From Desulfocapsa sp. (lineage in GTDB: Bacteria > Desulfobacterota > Desulfobulbia > Desulfobulbales > Desulfocapsaceae), in the NCBI GenBank assembly GCA_016765495.1, contig JAESPV010000008.1, forward strand, positions 5,497 through 69,496: DNA of 64,000 bases, written 5' to 3'. Of the stretch, positions 38,415 through 48,195 are shown one piece after another. The notes under the pieces were generated by a model that had not been told where the DNA came from, made no database searches, and worked only from the letters and a program-made list of their open reading frames with translations. Both the position numbers and the translations under genes were made by a program. How positions within the stretch are numbered: position 1 is the stretch's first letter; each line of letters starts with the position of its first letter.

Positions 38415-40817
38415 ATGGACGATAATAAAATGAAAATTCGTTACCTGAAAGAGCCGATTGTTCGGCAAGTGTTACTTCTTCTAGTGGTTTCCAGTCTATC
38501 CATTATATCGTTACTGATGACTCATCGGTATATGCAAAGCCGTATGGCTTTTATTCGTTCACTTGTGGACAATGAGCAGGTAAGAGTTGAATTGAGCAAC
38601 CTTGTTCATACAGAACTTCATGCCGTACAGTCCTCTTTCCAGAAAATGTCAATGGCCAGCACTGAAAATGAACTGCAATCGCTTACCGTGGGCATTAATA
38701 ATACACTGAAGAAATTGGATGAAATTCTTTTTGTCATGGAGAATGGTGGTGTGCTACGCCATGTCTATAAGGCACATTCTCTTGATAAGGAGGAACTCGT
38801 ACGAAGGTTTATTTATGGGCATGATAACGAAAGACGCATTGACACTGAAGTGATACAAATTCGGAACAATTTGCCTGAAATGCAACATTTTATCGCTGAT
38901 TTCTGGGAAATACTGGCAGGTATAATGCAGCAGGAGATGTCTGTTAGAGAACGGAGGCTTCAGGACGGAGAAGGCTATTATGCCCAATTGCTTGGTGCCT
39001 ACGCAAGACTTGATCCTTTTTTTGATCGGCTTATGGATAATTCATTCCAAATATATTTTGATGCTGATACGGAAAAGCGCAAGCTGGAACAGAAAACACG
39101 GGAAGTGGAACGTACCTTCCAAAAGCGTTTAGTATGGATTTTTATGGCAGCTGGAGGAGTTATTCTCCTTTTGGGTTGGCTTGTTCTTCGTAATGTGGGA
39201 AAGATTCTTTTTGATCGTAGGGTTATTCAGGACGCTCTTCAGGTCTCCAATAAAAACCGCGAAGAAATGGTTCGCTCATATACCATCAGTCTTGAGAAGG
39301 AAGCTCAACAACGTGAAAAACTCCAACTGGTTGTGGAGCAGAATCCAAGTAGTATTGTTATTACAGATCTGGATGGCAATATAGAATATGTGAATAAACA
39401 GTTCGAAACAATAACTGGTTATACCAGGGAAGAAGCTTTAGGACAGAATCCGAGGATATTGAACAGTGGCTTAACTCCTCCTGAAACCTTTGAGAATATG
39501 TGGAAAACTCTTCAAAAAGGGGAGATGTGGACCGGCGAACTTGTCAACAGAGCGAAAAACGGAGAAATATATCACGAAAACGTTCTGTTGGCACCGCTGA
39601 AAAATGATAAAGGGGAGTTGACTAATTATGTGGCCATTAAGGAAAACATCACAGAGCTGAAAAAGGCCAGGGAGGCTGCTGAGGCTTCAAATAATGCCAA
39701 ATCCCAGTTCTTGTCACGAATGAGTCATGAATTACGAACACCTCTACATGCAATTAATGGCTTTTCTCAACTTCTTTTAAAGAAAAACAAAAATCATACA
39801 CTCGATGAACGGCAAAGCGATCAAGTACTCCAGATAAATACTGCAGGGAATCATTTACTTGAGCTTATTAATGAAATTCTTGACTTATCTCGTATCGAAT
39901 CTGGTGGCATAACCTTATCTCTTGAGTCAATCAGTGTGGCAGAGACTGTGAGAGAGTGTATCGCTCTTGTTGCATCTCTTGCAAATGAATCCGGAATCAC
40001 CATAGATGTGGATCAGAGCATAAGGGGGGTGCCTCATATACGGGCTGACCTCACCAGGTTTAAACAGGTTATGCTTAATCTGCTTTCCAATGCCATTAAG
40101 TATAGCCACCCTGGTGGGTCTGTGTCGCTTAGTGGAGAGCAAAGAGGAGATACTGTACATATTGAAGTTTCTGATAATGGCATCGGTATCTCAGAAGAAC
40201 AGATGAAAAATCTGTTTGTTCCCTTTGCTCGTCTCGGGCAGGATGATTCGGGCATTGAGGGTACTGGAATTGGGATGACGATCAGTAAACAACTTGTTGA
40301 ACTCATGAATGGAACTCTGGAAGCAACAAGTGATCCTGGTGTCGGTACTGTTTTTTGTGTGAGACTCCCGACTGCAGAAGAAGGTAAAGAACATAGTACG
40401 TTGGATCCAATTGTTGCTGAAGGTGACAATGAAGTAGTCACTGAGCGTACGGCTACCTTTTTGTACATAGAGGATAATCCCTGCAATATTCGATTAATGA
40501 AATTTATTATTGAGCAATGGCCGACCTATTCACTGGTTGTCAGAAAGAATGCAGAAAAGGGCATTAAGGCAGCAGCCATGTTGAATCCTGATATCATATT
40601 TATGGACCTGCATCTTCCTGGAATGACGGGGCAGGAAGCTTTTGTAGAGTTACAGAAGAATCAGAAAACAAAAGATATTCCGGTGATTGCGCTAAGTGCT
40701 GATGCCCTGCCAACCACAGTTGAAGAATGTCTTCAACTCGGTTTTGTGTCATATTTAACAAAGCCGATAATAATTGAAAGTTTGCGCGAGGAAATAGAGA
40801 AGTGTCTGCAACGCTAA
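38415..40817 (+). CDS. Hybrid sensor histidine kinase: sensor-PAS-HK-REC
   Basis: An 800-residue hybrid kinase. Two membrane segments (~16-37 and ~232-253) enclose a mostly helical periplasmic sensor of about 190 residues. A PAS domain (~303-418, ITDLDGNIEYVNKQFE, GQNPRILNSG) precedes the kinase core with H438 (RMSHELRTP) and an ATPase domain with GTGIGMTI. A C-terminal receiver has D731 (FMDLHLPGMTG) and TKP. It ends 9 bp before the following response regulator, so the two are a likely partner pair. Confidence 0.94.
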   Translation: MDDNKMKIRYLKEPIVRQVLLLLVVSSLSIISLLMTHRYMQSRMAFIRSLVDNEQVRVELSNLVHTELHAVQSSFQKMSMASTENELQSLTVGINNTLKKLDEILFVMENGGVLRHVYKAHSLDKEELVRRFIYGHDNERRIDTEVIQIRNNLPEMQHFIADFWEILAGIMQQEMSVRERRLQDGEGYYAQLLGAYARLDPFFDRLMDNSFQIYFDADTEKRKLEQKTREVERTFQKRLVWIFMAAGGVILLLGWLVLRNVGKILFDRRVIQDALQVSNKNREEMVRSYTISLEKEAQQREKLQLVVEQNPSSIVITDLDGNIEYVNKQFETITGYTREEALGQNPRILNSGLTPPETFENMWKTLQKGEMWTGELVNRAKNGEIYHENVLLAPLKNDKGELTNYVAIKENITELKKAREAAEASNNAKSQFLSRMSHELRTPLHAINGFSQLLLKKNKNHTLDERQSDQVLQINTAGNHLLELINEILDLSRIESGGITLSLESISVAETVRECIALVASLANESGITIDVDQSIRGVPHIRADLTRFKQVMLNLLSNAIKYSHPGGSVSLSGEQRGDTVHIEVSDNGIGISEEQMKNLFVPFARLGQDDSGIEGTGIGMTISKQLVELMNGTLEATSDPGVGTVFCVRLPTAEEGKEHSTLDPIVAEGDNEVVTERTATFLYIEDNPCNIRLMKFIIEQWPTYSLVVRKNAEKGIKAAAMLNPDIIFMDLHLPGMTGQEAFVELQKNQKTKDIPVIALSADALPTTVEECLQLGFVSYLTKPIIIESLREEIEKCLQR

Positions 40818-40825
40818 GGGAAAAG

Positions 40826-41881
40826 ATGGATGATGAGATAAAGCAGTCTAACATTCTAATTGTTGATGATAATGTTGCGAATATTGCTTTGTTGGAGAAT
40901 CTTCTGGAAGATGAGGGCTATGATGAGTTTACATCCACAGCAGATCCACGGACAGTGATTTCCCTTTGTCGGGAAGAGGAATTCGACCTTATTTTACTCG
41001 ATATTCGTATGCCTCATATGTCCGGTTTCGAGGTGATGACGGCATTGGAAAACTTTTTTCCCGCAGGATATTACCTGCCCATCATTGTTTTGACAGCCCA
41101 GCTTGATCAAGAGACCAGGCAGAAAGCCTTATCACTTGGCGCAAAGGACTTTTTAACCAAACCATTTATGCACTGGGAAGCCCTGCTTCGCATCCGAAAT
41201 CAGCTTGAAACCCGATATTTTTATAAGAAGCAGATACTCCGTGGCGATCTTTTAGAGACGGAAGTCAACAAACGAACACAGGAAATTCGTTCGGTACAAC
41301 TCGAGATTGTTCGTCGTCTGGGAATGGCTGGCGAGTTTCGGGATAATGAAACCGGAGCGCATGTTATTCGAATGAGTCGGATATCAGAAATCATTGCCCG
41401 GGGTGCCGGACTCGATGAAAAAACATGTGAACTGATTTTGCATTCAAGCACCATGCACGACGTCGGGAAGATCGGCATCCCTGACAGGGTTCTCCTGAAA
41501 GAAGGAAAGCTCAATAAGGAAGAGTGGGAAATAATGAAAAGTCATGTGGATATTGGTACCAGGATTATTGGTGAGTATCCTGCAGATATTTTCTGGATGG
41601 CAGGCGCTATTGCAGGGGGGCACCATGAAAAATGGAATGGAAGTGGATATCCAAAAGGCCTGCAGGGTGAAGAGATTCCTGTAGCTGCAAGGATTGCAGC
41701 CATAAGTGATGTGTTTGATGCACTGCTTTCAGCACGTCCCTATAAAGAACCGTGGCCGCTTGCGAAAGCCCTTGCCTTGATGAAGGAGGAGTCCGGCAGC
41801 CATTTTGACCCCGTACTTATTGATGTCTTTTTTGATTGTCTCGATGAAATTATTGATATTCGTGAGAAGTATCCTGATTGA
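40826..41881 (+). CDS. Response regulator with HD-GYP domain
   Basis: A 351-residue regulator with a receiver (~8-125; D59 in LLDIRMPHMSG; KPF) and an HD-GYP domain carrying HDVGKIGIPD and HHEKWNGSGYPKG, the motifs of active c-di-GMP phosphodiesterases. The ATG at 40826 has AAGGG upstream and starts 9 bp after the kinase gene. Its N-terminus (MDDEIKQSNILIVDDN) parallels the other two stand-alone regulators in the window. The upstream hybrid kinase is its likely phosphodonor. A GATT tandem stretch follows the stop codon. Confidence 0.93.
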   Translation: MDDEIKQSNILIVDDNVANIALLENLLEDEGYDEFTSTADPRTVISLCREEEFDLILLDIRMPHMSGFEVMTALENFFPAGYYLPIIVLTAQLDQETRQKALSLGAKDFLTKPFMHWEALLRIRNQLETRYFYKKQILRGDLLETEVNKRTQEIRSVQLEIVRRLGMAGEFRDNETGAHVIRMSRISEIIARGAGLDEKTCELILHSSTMHDVGKIGIPDRVLLKEGKLNKEEWEIMKSHVDIGTRIIGEYPADIFWMAGAIAGGHHEKWNGSGYPKGLQGEEIPVAARIAAISDVFDALLSARPYKEPWPLAKALALMKEESGSHFDPVLIDVFFDCLDEIIDIREKYPD

Positions 41882-42147
41882 TTGATTGATTTTTCTTTCT
41901 TTCTTTTTATCCCCTTTTCCCTCCAAGTTAATTTGAATTCCTGAGTATCGTCGAAAACCCGTCAGTCCCTTGTCGTTTTTCAAGTACCCAATAGACTCTT
42001 GTTTTGTTCCATTGTGGACAGTTCCATGTCTGTGCTGGTTATTCTTTGTCAGTTATGGTCGATTTGTGATATTGTATGGTTTTATTTTCCCCTGTGGGGT
42101 AATCACTGACTGGTTTTGGCTATGGCTGAGTGCAGTGGAGAAAGAGA
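41882..42147 (+). promoter_or_regulatory. Upstream region of the tungstate regulator operon
   Basis: A 266-bp space without a credible gene. It has a pyrimidine-rich start, a short CCCC-TGT-GGGG hairpin near 42099, and AT-rich sequence that could hold a promoter. I did not find a molybdenum/tungsten cofactor riboswitch core. Confidence 0.35.
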
Positions 42148-43086
42148 ATGATAACAGGATCGCATAATAAATTTTTAACAACAAAAAACGTTGCAGAGTT
42201 ACTGAATGTGAACGAGAAAATGATCTACTCTCTCGTGAACGATAAGGGCTTACCTGCAACTAAGGTCACAGGAAAATGGCTTTTCCCACACAGGTTGGTG
42301 GAAGAGTGGCTTGAAGCGCATATTCTTAATTACACGTCGAATACGTGTGATTTTTCCTCCGACAATGGTTTGTTGCTACTTGCAGGTAGTGACGACCCTC
42401 TGTTCCAGAAAACGCTGTCGCTTTTTCATGCTAAAATAAAGGATACGGTGGCTTTTTTTGCCAATCAGGGAAGTATGGGCGGCTTGACAAGTATGAGACG
42501 GGGGCTGTGTCATATCGGAGTGTGTCATCTGCTGCAGGATGATGACAGCGGATATAATTTTAGCATTGCCGAGCAGGAGCTCGATAAACCACCGGTATTT
42601 GTCAATTTCAGCAAACGGGAACAGGGGCTACTTATTCAAAAGGGGAATCCTGAAAACATCAGATCAATCAATGATCTTGCAAGAGATGATATCAGGATAG
42701 TGAACCGTCCACTGGGTACAGGAACACGGCTCTTGCTTGATTATGAAATAGCAAGATCCAAAATTGCAACAGAACAAATTGGTGGATACGACATTGAAGT
42801 ATCACGCCATCTGGATGCGGGGCTGGAAGTATTGGCAGGGCGTGCTGATGCCGCGCCGGGCATCCGCACCGTAGCAGGGATGCTGGGCATTGATTTTATT
42901 CCCCTGCGCTGGGAGCGTTTTGATCTGCTGATCAGCAGGGAACGATTTTTTGAGAAAGGTGTGCAAAGTTTTATAAGCCTGCTCCATGAAGAGGAATTCA
43001 GGAAGCTGGCAGAATCGTTTGTCGGTTATGATGTATCAATGTGTGGGAAAATGTTATTTCCCGATAATTTTATTACGGAGGAGTGA
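42148..43086 (+). CDS. HTH-PBP-like regulator of tungstate/molybdate uptake
   Basis: A 312-residue protein with an excisionase/MerR-like winged helix at the N-terminus (LTTKNVAELLNVNEKMIYSL, then KWLFPHRLVEEWL) fused to a PBP-like domain (~75-300) of the kind annotated as a periplasmic molybdate-binding domain, here without a signal peptide and therefore cytoplasmic. It most likely binds tungstate or molybdate inside the cell and controls the tup genes that start 3 bp later. The ATG at 42148 is chosen because GGAGAAAGAG precedes it and the helix-turn-helix starts soon after. Confidence 0.88.
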   Translation: MITGSHNKFLTTKNVAELLNVNEKMIYSLVNDKGLPATKVTGKWLFPHRLVEEWLEAHILNYTSNTCDFSSDNGLLLLAGSDDPLFQKTLSLFHAKIKDTVAFFANQGSMGGLTSMRRGLCHIGVCHLLQDDDSGYNFSIAEQELDKPPVFVNFSKREQGLLIQKGNPENIRSINDLARDDIRIVNRPLGTGTRLLLDYEIARSKIATEQIGGYDIEVSRHLDAGLEVLAGRADAAPGIRTVAGMLGIDFIPLRWERFDLLISRERFFEKGVQSFISLLHEEEFRKLAESFVGYDVSMCGKMLFPDNFITEE

Positions 43087-43089
43087 GAA

Positions 43090-43989
43090 ATGAAGGTTTG
43101 TATGAATGCACTACTTGGAGCAGTTTTGCTGGTGCTATTCTTTGCCGGGTATGGATGGAGTGAAGACAGGGTTTTAAAAATGTCCACAACCACAAGCACA
43201 CAGTCTTCCGGTCTGTTAGATATTCTTTTACCCGAGTTTAAGAAAGATAGTGGAATCAAAATAAAGGTAATTGCCAAAGGTACAGGGGCTGCTATACGAG
43301 ATGGCAAGGATGGCAATGTTGATGTCATTTTTGTTCATGCTAAAGATCGTGAAACTGCTTTTGTGGCAGATGGATTTGGAACTGCACGTTTTCCGGTGAT
43401 GTATAATGATTTTGTTTTGCTGGGACCTGCAGAAGATCCGGCCGGTATCAAAGGAATAAAGGATGTGGCCATGGCTCTTGGTAAAATTGCAAAGGCAAAA
43501 GAGATGTTTGTTTCCCGGGGGGATGACAGTGGTACGCATACAAAAGAGCAGGCACTGTGGGCTGCCAGTGGCGTTGATCTTATGGAAGTGAGCCAGACAA
43601 TTATAAAAAAAGGCAAAGAGAGTAAGGTCAGCTTGAAGCGTCCTGCTAATTCGGACACCTGGTATGTTTCCATTGGGCAGGGTATGGGCAAGGTCATTAC
43701 CTATGCTGATGAAAAACAGGCGTATACTCTTGCTGATCGCGGAACCTATATCAAATATAAATTCGGCAGGAACCCTGCCATTGCACTTGATGTTTTAAAT
43801 GAAGGAGATGCAAATCTTGCAAATCCGTACGGTATTATCCCTGTAAACCCCAAAAAACATCCACATGTCCAGTATGAAATGGCCATGGAGTTTGTTGACT
43901 GGATTACCGGCGAGCGTGGCCAGAAATTGATTGCTGACTACAGGCTTGAAGGAAAGCAGCTTTTTTATCCACAATCCAACAGGAGGTAG
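43090..43989 (+). CDS. tupA: Tungstate ABC transporter substrate-binding protein TupA
   Basis: Periplasmic protein that captures tungstate. The 299-residue product has a signal peptide (about 1-23, ending AGYGWSED) and the family hallmark TTTSTQSSGL near the mature N-terminus, where the Thr and Ser residues contact the oxyanion. VIAKGTGAAIRDGKDGNVD and SRGDDSGTHTKE loops complete the site. GGAGGAG precedes the ATG. It is the first of three genes with tight spacing (tupB starts inside its stop codon). Tungstate specificity over molybdate is by family resemblance (TupA, not ModA). Confidence 0.93.
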   Translation: MKVCMNALLGAVLLVLFFAGYGWSEDRVLKMSTTTSTQSSGLLDILLPEFKKDSGIKIKVIAKGTGAAIRDGKDGNVDVIFVHAKDRETAFVADGFGTARFPVMYNDFVLLGPAEDPAGIKGIKDVAMALGKIAKAKEMFVSRGDDSGTHTKEQALWAASGVDLMEVSQTIIKKGKESKVSLKRPANSDTWYVSIGQGMGKVITYADEKQAYTLADRGTYIKYKFGRNPAIALDVLNEGDANLANPYGIIPVNPKKHPHVQYEMAMEFVDWITGERGQKLIADYRLEGKQLFYPQSNRR

Positions 43990-44693
43990 TGGATATTTTT
44001 CTGGATAGTTTGGAATCTGCTTTTTTATTGTTGCTTGCCCGTGACCCCGAGCTACTGGATATCGTAGCAGTATCACTCAAAGTCAGCACCATCTCCACAC
44101 TGGTTGCATCACTGGTCGGGATTCCCTGCGGATTTTTGATTGCTTATTCCAGCTTTTATGGAAAACGACTGCTTCTGACATGTCTGAATACCTTGCTGGC
44201 ACTGCCCACGGTTGTTATTGGTCTGCTGGTCTATTCTTTTATCTCCAGACAGGGGTTATTGGGATCAATGGAATTGCTGTATACCCAGAAGGCTATTATT
44301 ATCGGTCAGGTGATTCTGATTATTCCTCTTGTCACATCGTTGACCATTGCCGCAGTCAGCAGAATTGACAAGCGCTATCGGAACACGGCTCTAACTCTTG
44401 GAGCAACCCAGCTACAGATGGCGTGGGTGATAATTAAGGAAGCTCGATATGGAATTGGAGCAGCCGTAATTGCCTCTTTTGGCAGGGTCATTGCCGAGGT
44501 GGGGATCAGTATGATGCTTGGTGGCAATGCCAGGGGATTCACCCGTACCATGACAACAGCCATGGCTCTTGAGTATGATAAGGGGGAGTTTGTTTTAGCT
44601 GTTGCTCTAGGACTCACTTTGATGACAATCGCATTTGGCATAAATATGCTGTTTCATTTCTTCCAGGGAAGGGCCGGGATAGATGCTCTATAA
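43989..44693 (+). CDS. tupB: Tungstate ABC transporter permease TupB
   Basis: Inner-membrane permease, 234 residues, with five or six predicted membrane segments and the permease-ATPase contact loop around the EAA-like motif (NTALTLGATQLQMAWVIIKE). It starts with GTG, whose G is shared with the last base of the tupA stop codon, and AGGAGG lies four bases upstream, so translation is coupled. It overlaps tupC by 11 bp. Confidence 0.93.
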   Translation: MDIFLDSLESAFLLLLARDPELLDIVAVSLKVSTISTLVASLVGIPCGFLIAYSSFYGKRLLLTCLNTLLALPTVVIGLLVYSFISRQGLLGSMELLYTQKAIIIGQVILIIPLVTSLTIAAVSRIDKRYRNTALTLGATQLQMAWVIIKEARYGIGAAVIASFGRVIAEVGISMMLGGNARGFTRTMTTAMALEYDKGEFVLAVALGLTLMTIAFGINMLFHFFQGRAGIDAL

Positions 44694-45378
44694 GGCAGAC
44701 ACTCTGATAAAGGAATTCAAGGGGCGCAAGGTTCTGAATCTTACTGACTTTGAAATTGAGAGGCAGCAAATTTATGCGCTTATTGGAGCCAATGGTGCCG
44801 GGAAAACAACGCTTTTGAACATTCTGGCATTTCTTGTTCAACCCGTATCCGGGAACCTGAAATTTTGCGGCAGAAATGTCTCATATCGCAGGAAGCATCT
44901 TCTGGATTTACGGCGGCGGGTGGTGCTTGTTGATCAATATCCCATTCTTTTCACAGGTTCTGTCGGGAAGAATGTTGAGTTTGGTCTGAAAGTTCGGGGA
45001 ATGTCAAAAAAGCAACGTGAGAGGCGGGCGGATGAGGTTCTGGAGCTTGTGGGCATGCAGGAATTCCGGTCGGCTGATGCCCATAAATTGTCCGGCGGGG
45101 AAAGTAAGCGTGTTGCAATGGCCAGGGCTCTGGCCATTGCTCCCGAAGTTTTACTCTGTGATGAACCCACCGCAAATGTTGATGAGGAAAATCAGAAGAT
45201 TATCCTGGATATTCTGGAGAGAATCAACAGAGAAAACCAAACGTCAATAGTCATGGCAACCCATTATCTTTCACAAATCAGACGATTGGCGCATCATACC
45301 CTGATGCTTGAGCACGGGATGCTGGTAAATCCTTTTAAAAGCGTTTCTCGAAATAGGGTTTCAAGATATCTGGGATGA
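44683..45378 (+). CDS. tupC: Tungstate ABC transporter ATP-binding protein TupC
   Basis: ATPase of the tungstate importer, 231 residues. Walker A is GANGAGKTT, the signature [15 protein letters not shown], Walker [13 protein letters not shown] and the H-loop ATH. It completes the tupABC set with the upstream regulator. Its 3' end overlaps the convergent serS gene by 44 bp (45335-45378), so its last residues share DNA with the end of the seryl-tRNA synthetase. Confidence 0.93.
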   Translation: MLYKADTLIKEFKGRKVLNLTDFEIERQQIYALIGANGAGKTTLLNILAFLVQPVSGNLKFCGRNVSYRRKHLLDLRRRVVLVDQYPILFTGSVGKNVEFGLKVRGMSKKQRERRADEVLELVGMQEFRSADAHKLSGGESKRVAMARALAIAPEVLLCDEPTANVDEENQKIILDILERINRENQTSIVMATHYLSQIRRLAHHTLMLEHGMLVNPFKSVSRNRVSRYLG

Positions 45379-46612
45379 TAATAGTTCCATCTTCCTGCTG
45401 ATAGTTTTCAAGGATTGCCAACAGCGTTCTGCCCACAGCCATCCCTGATCCGTTCAGTGTGTGAACCAGTTTGCTTTTTTTCTGACCATTTGGGCGATAG
45501 CGGATTCCACCACGCCTTGCCTGGAAATCACGAAAGTTGGAGCAGGAGGATATCTCACGATATTCATTCTGTCCCGGCAGCCACACTTCAATGTCATAGG
45601 TCTTTGTTGAAGAGAAACCAAGATCGCCGCTGCAGAGGGTGACCACCCGATAATGCAGTCCCAGTAATTGTAAAACTTCTTCAGCATCAGCCAGCAGACT
45701 GTCCAATTCCTGGTTAGACGTTTCAGGAGTTGTGAATTTGACGAGTTCCACCTTGTCAAACTGATGCTGCCTCATGAGCCCTTTGGTGTCTCTGCCATAG
45801 GATCCGGCTTCGGATCGAAAACAGGGGGTGTGGGCTGTATATTTTATGGGAAGATCATTCTCGTCCAGAGTTTCATCCCGATGAATATTAGTAACAGGTA
45901 CTTCAGCGGTGGGGATGAGGTAAAGATCCCAGTCTTTTATGGCAAAAAGATCTTCTGCAAATTTAGGTAATTGTCCGGTGGCTGTCATGGATGCGCTGTT
46001 GACTAAAAATGGCGGCAAAACTTCATAGTATCCATGTTTTTGGGTATGCAGATCAAGCATAAAATTGGCGAGTGCTCTTTCCATCTTTGCTGCAAGACCT
46101 TTTAAGAGTGCAAAACGGGCTCCAGAGAGTTTGGCCGCACACTCAAAATCCAGAATACCCAAATCTTCGCCCACTTCCCAGTGAGGTTTGGGAGTAAAAG
46201 AAAATTCAGGTTTAGTACCCCATTTTCTGATCTCCACATTGTCGGCATCGTCCGTACCTTTTGGTACGTCATCGTTGCAAAGATTTGGAATGGAGAGAAC
46301 CAGATCCTGTAGTTGGTTTTGGATTTCACCAAGTTCTTTGTCGAGCTTTTTTATGGTGTCCGAAGTTTTGCGCAGTTGAGGGATCAGTGTATCAGCCTGG
46401 TTTTTTTCTTCAGTACTGCCCTGTTTGAGTTTGGCAATATCCTTGGAGGCTATGTTGCGCTGATTTTTCAGCTGTTCAACTTTTCCCAGCAGTTTTAGAC
46501 GTTTTTGGTCAACGAGTGCAAATTCATCTACTATGTCTGTGGCTAAGCCTCTGTGGGCTGTTTTTTTACGAACAAGATCAATGTTTTCTCTAATAAAACG
46601 GAGCTCTAGCAT
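45335..46612 (-). CDS. serS: Serine--tRNA ligase
   Basis: Class II aminoacyl-tRNA synthetase, 425 residues, also able to charge tRNA-Sec in organisms that have it. It has the N-terminal coiled-coil arm (~30-100), motif 2 ([20 protein letters not shown]) and motif 3 ([20 protein letters not shown]). Length is normal. The Shine-Dalgarno is weak. No T-box leader was found upstream. Its 3' end overlaps tupC on the opposite strand. Confidence 0.96.
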   Translation of the reverse strand: MLELRFIRENIDLVRKKTAHRGLATDIVDEFALVDQKRLKLLGKVEQLKNQRNIASKDIAKLKQGSTEEKNQADTLIPQLRKTSDTIKKLDKELGEIQNQLQDLVLSIPNLCNDDVPKGTDDADNVEIRKWGTKPEFSFTPKPHWEVGEDLGILDFECAAKLSGARFALLKGLAAKMERALANFMLDLHTQKHGYYEVLPPFLVNSASMTATGQLPKFAEDLFAIKDWDLYLIPTAEVPVTNIHRDETLDENDLPIKYTAHTPCFRSEAGSYGRDTKGLMRQHQFDKVELVKFTTPETSNQELDSLLADAEEVLQLLGLHYRVVTLCSGDLGFSSTKTYDIEVWLPGQNEYREISSCSNFRDFQARRGGIRYRPNGQKKSKLVHTLNGSGMAVGRTLLAILENYQQEDGTIIIPDILKPYFEKRF

Positions 46613-47013
46613 GGCGGATTGGTTCTCAATATATATGAGGGGAGAAGCCCCCTTCAGTCTTTAGTCTTCATCCTGTCTTTTTGACCATCTTTTCTAGCAT
46701 GGCTGAAAGTCGAAATCAACCTCTATCAAATTGCTTTTCGAAAAGGCATCTGCTATCTTAGCGAATACTGGTGAACTGTAAGTAGGCCAGTGTTAGGTAA
46801 AGGAACGTACACGAAATAACTTGAACATCTTAGTTGCCCTTTATTCCGCAACCGGTACTTTTAAAAACATTATATACCAGTAGTATACAATTTTTCTTAA
46901 AGTACAGGTGACGAAAAAAAATTGCGCGTACTATTTCCAGGTTGTGTAGTTCTCGTCCCTAAAGATTTTTTTATAACAAGCGTATATGTGAATATTAATA
47001 ATGGGAGTACACC
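46613..47013. other. 401-bp gene-free region between serS and tatC
   Basis: Divergent promoter region with no coding sequence that I can support. The serS leader side has a small GAGGGG/CCCCTTC hairpin (near 46637-46654). An ATG at 47001 opens an 11-codon frame that ends inside the tatC coding region and shares its GGGAG neighbourhood; it is probably chance, but a leader peptide is possible. Confidence 0.4.
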
Positions 47014-47718
47014 CTGGAAGCATTAAGTCGTCATAATAAACTGATTATCTTTATTACTGAGTTGAGAAGGTCTGTTCGCACTCTTGGTATTACTGTTTTA
47101 CTGGCCACTGTTGTGATCTTTTTTTTATCTCCTGAATTGTTACGTTTTGTTCAGGGGCATCTGGCGGATCAACTGTACTTTTTCTCAGTGGCAGGCCCTT
47201 TTCTCGCGCATGTCAAACTCGCCCTGTTTGCTGCATTGTATCTGATTATGCCATGGGTTATGGCGGTGCTCTGGCGTGCCGTAGGAAAGCCTTTCGGGGT
47301 GGGGGGGAAGCAGCTTTTTTCCTTTATTCTTTTCACTTGCCTGCTTTTTTACGCAGGAACTCTGTTTTGTTATTTTATAACTCTTCCACTGGGTATCAAA
47401 TTTCTTCTTGGCTTTGGCTCAGTAGATCTTCAGCCGGTGATTTCCGTTGGCCGGTTTGTGAATTTCACAACTCTTTTTATTCTGGCTTTTGGAGTGATTT
47501 TTGAGCTTCCAGTGTTTATGGTTTTTATGGCTAAAGTTGGCGTGCTGAGCAGAGGTTTTTATGAGCAAAACAGGCGATATGCACTTTTAGTGATAGCAAT
47601 CATTGCAGCTTTATTGACTCCAACTCCCGATGTCGTGAATATGTTGCTTATGGGTGGGCCGTTGTATCTTTTATACGAGGCCGGGATTATTATCCTTCGT
47701 ATGATGCGGATTAAATAG
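47014..47718 (+). CDS. tatC: Twin-arginine translocase subunit TatC, apparent CTG start
   Basis: Core membrane protein of the Tat system, which exports folded proteins. Six membrane segments are predicted, and family motifs are present: ITELRRS near the N-terminus (ELR motif), FAFGVIFELPV-type FGVIFELP, and LLTPTPDVVNMLLMGGPLYL, LYE near the C-terminus. The conserved N-terminal ELR lies before the first ordinary start codon (TTG at 47062, which replaces the L of ELR). Reading back in frame reaches a stop at 46999, with only CTG at 47014 as a plausible start; it has GGGAG six bases upstream. This yields 234 residues (MEALSRHNKLIIF...). No tatA or tatB lies nearby. Confidence 0.9.
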   Translation: MEALSRHNKLIIFITELRRSVRTLGITVLLATVVIFFLSPELLRFVQGHLADQLYFFSVAGPFLAHVKLALFAALYLIMPWVMAVLWRAVGKPFGVGGKQLFSFILFTCLLFYAGTLFCYFITLPLGIKFLLGFGSVDLQPVISVGRFVNFTTLFILAFGVIFELPVFMVFMAKVGVLSRGFYEQNRRYALLVIAIIAALLTPTPDVVNMLLMGGPLYLLYEAGIIILRMMRIK

Positions 47719-47724
47719 GACGAA

Positions 47725-48147
47725 TCAGAATTCGTAAAGTTTGAAACCGTTTTGTTTGAGCAAGGCTGCCGTAACACCTGTTACTCCCGAAACTGCACAG
47801 GATGGGCTTCGGGCTTTTAAGCAGGCACCTGTGATACTTTGGCTCCGGGCAATTTTTAAAACTTCCTGGGCACCCTTGATAAAAGAGGCACTGACATCAT
47901 CGCCTGCTTTGGTACAAACTTGAGCCCTGCCCTGTAAGACATCCAGGCCTGTACCATTTGTAATGTCTGCTGCAGGGCGTGGTGTTGGCATACCGCCAAG
48001 CTGTTCGGGGCAGACAGGAATCCAAATATGGTTTTTAAGGAATTTACTGCACGATGCATCAGGTTTTATGGCAGCATCATAACGGGTGCAGAGTCCTATG
48101 AGACAGGCACTGACAAGAAAGACTGATTTTGGTGTTGAGTTGTTCAT
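47725..48147 (-). CDS. DUF523 family protein (YbbK-like)
   Basis: A 140-residue cytoplasmic protein with the DUF523 pattern: SACLIGLCTRYDA at the start, PVCPEQLGGMPTPRPAADI in the middle, and GACLKARSPSCAVSGV with clustered cysteines near the C-terminus. Biochemical function is unknown; the conserved Cys residues suggest metal or nucleotide chemistry. It is convergent with tatC (6 bp between stop codons) and divergent from the ftsB-like gene. Confidence 0.88.
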   Translation of the reverse strand: MNNSTPKSVFLVSACLIGLCTRYDAAIKPDASCSKFLKNHIWIPVCPEQLGGMPTPRPAADITNGTGLDVLQGRAQVCTKAGDDVSASFIKGAQEVLKIARSQSITGACLKARSPSCAVSGVTGVTAALLKQNGFKLYEF

Positions 48148-48195
48148 AGGGTAGTATGAAAGTATAAGTGAGTTGTGCAGTAATAAGAGAATAAC

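Noticed and set aside
41970-42167. 65-codon frame before the tungstate regulator
   Set aside because: Overlaps the regulator start, poor composition, no ribosome site.
46613-46860. T-box riboswitch upstream of serS
   Set aside because: No T-box core sequence complementary to a tRNA acceptor end could be found on the minus strand.
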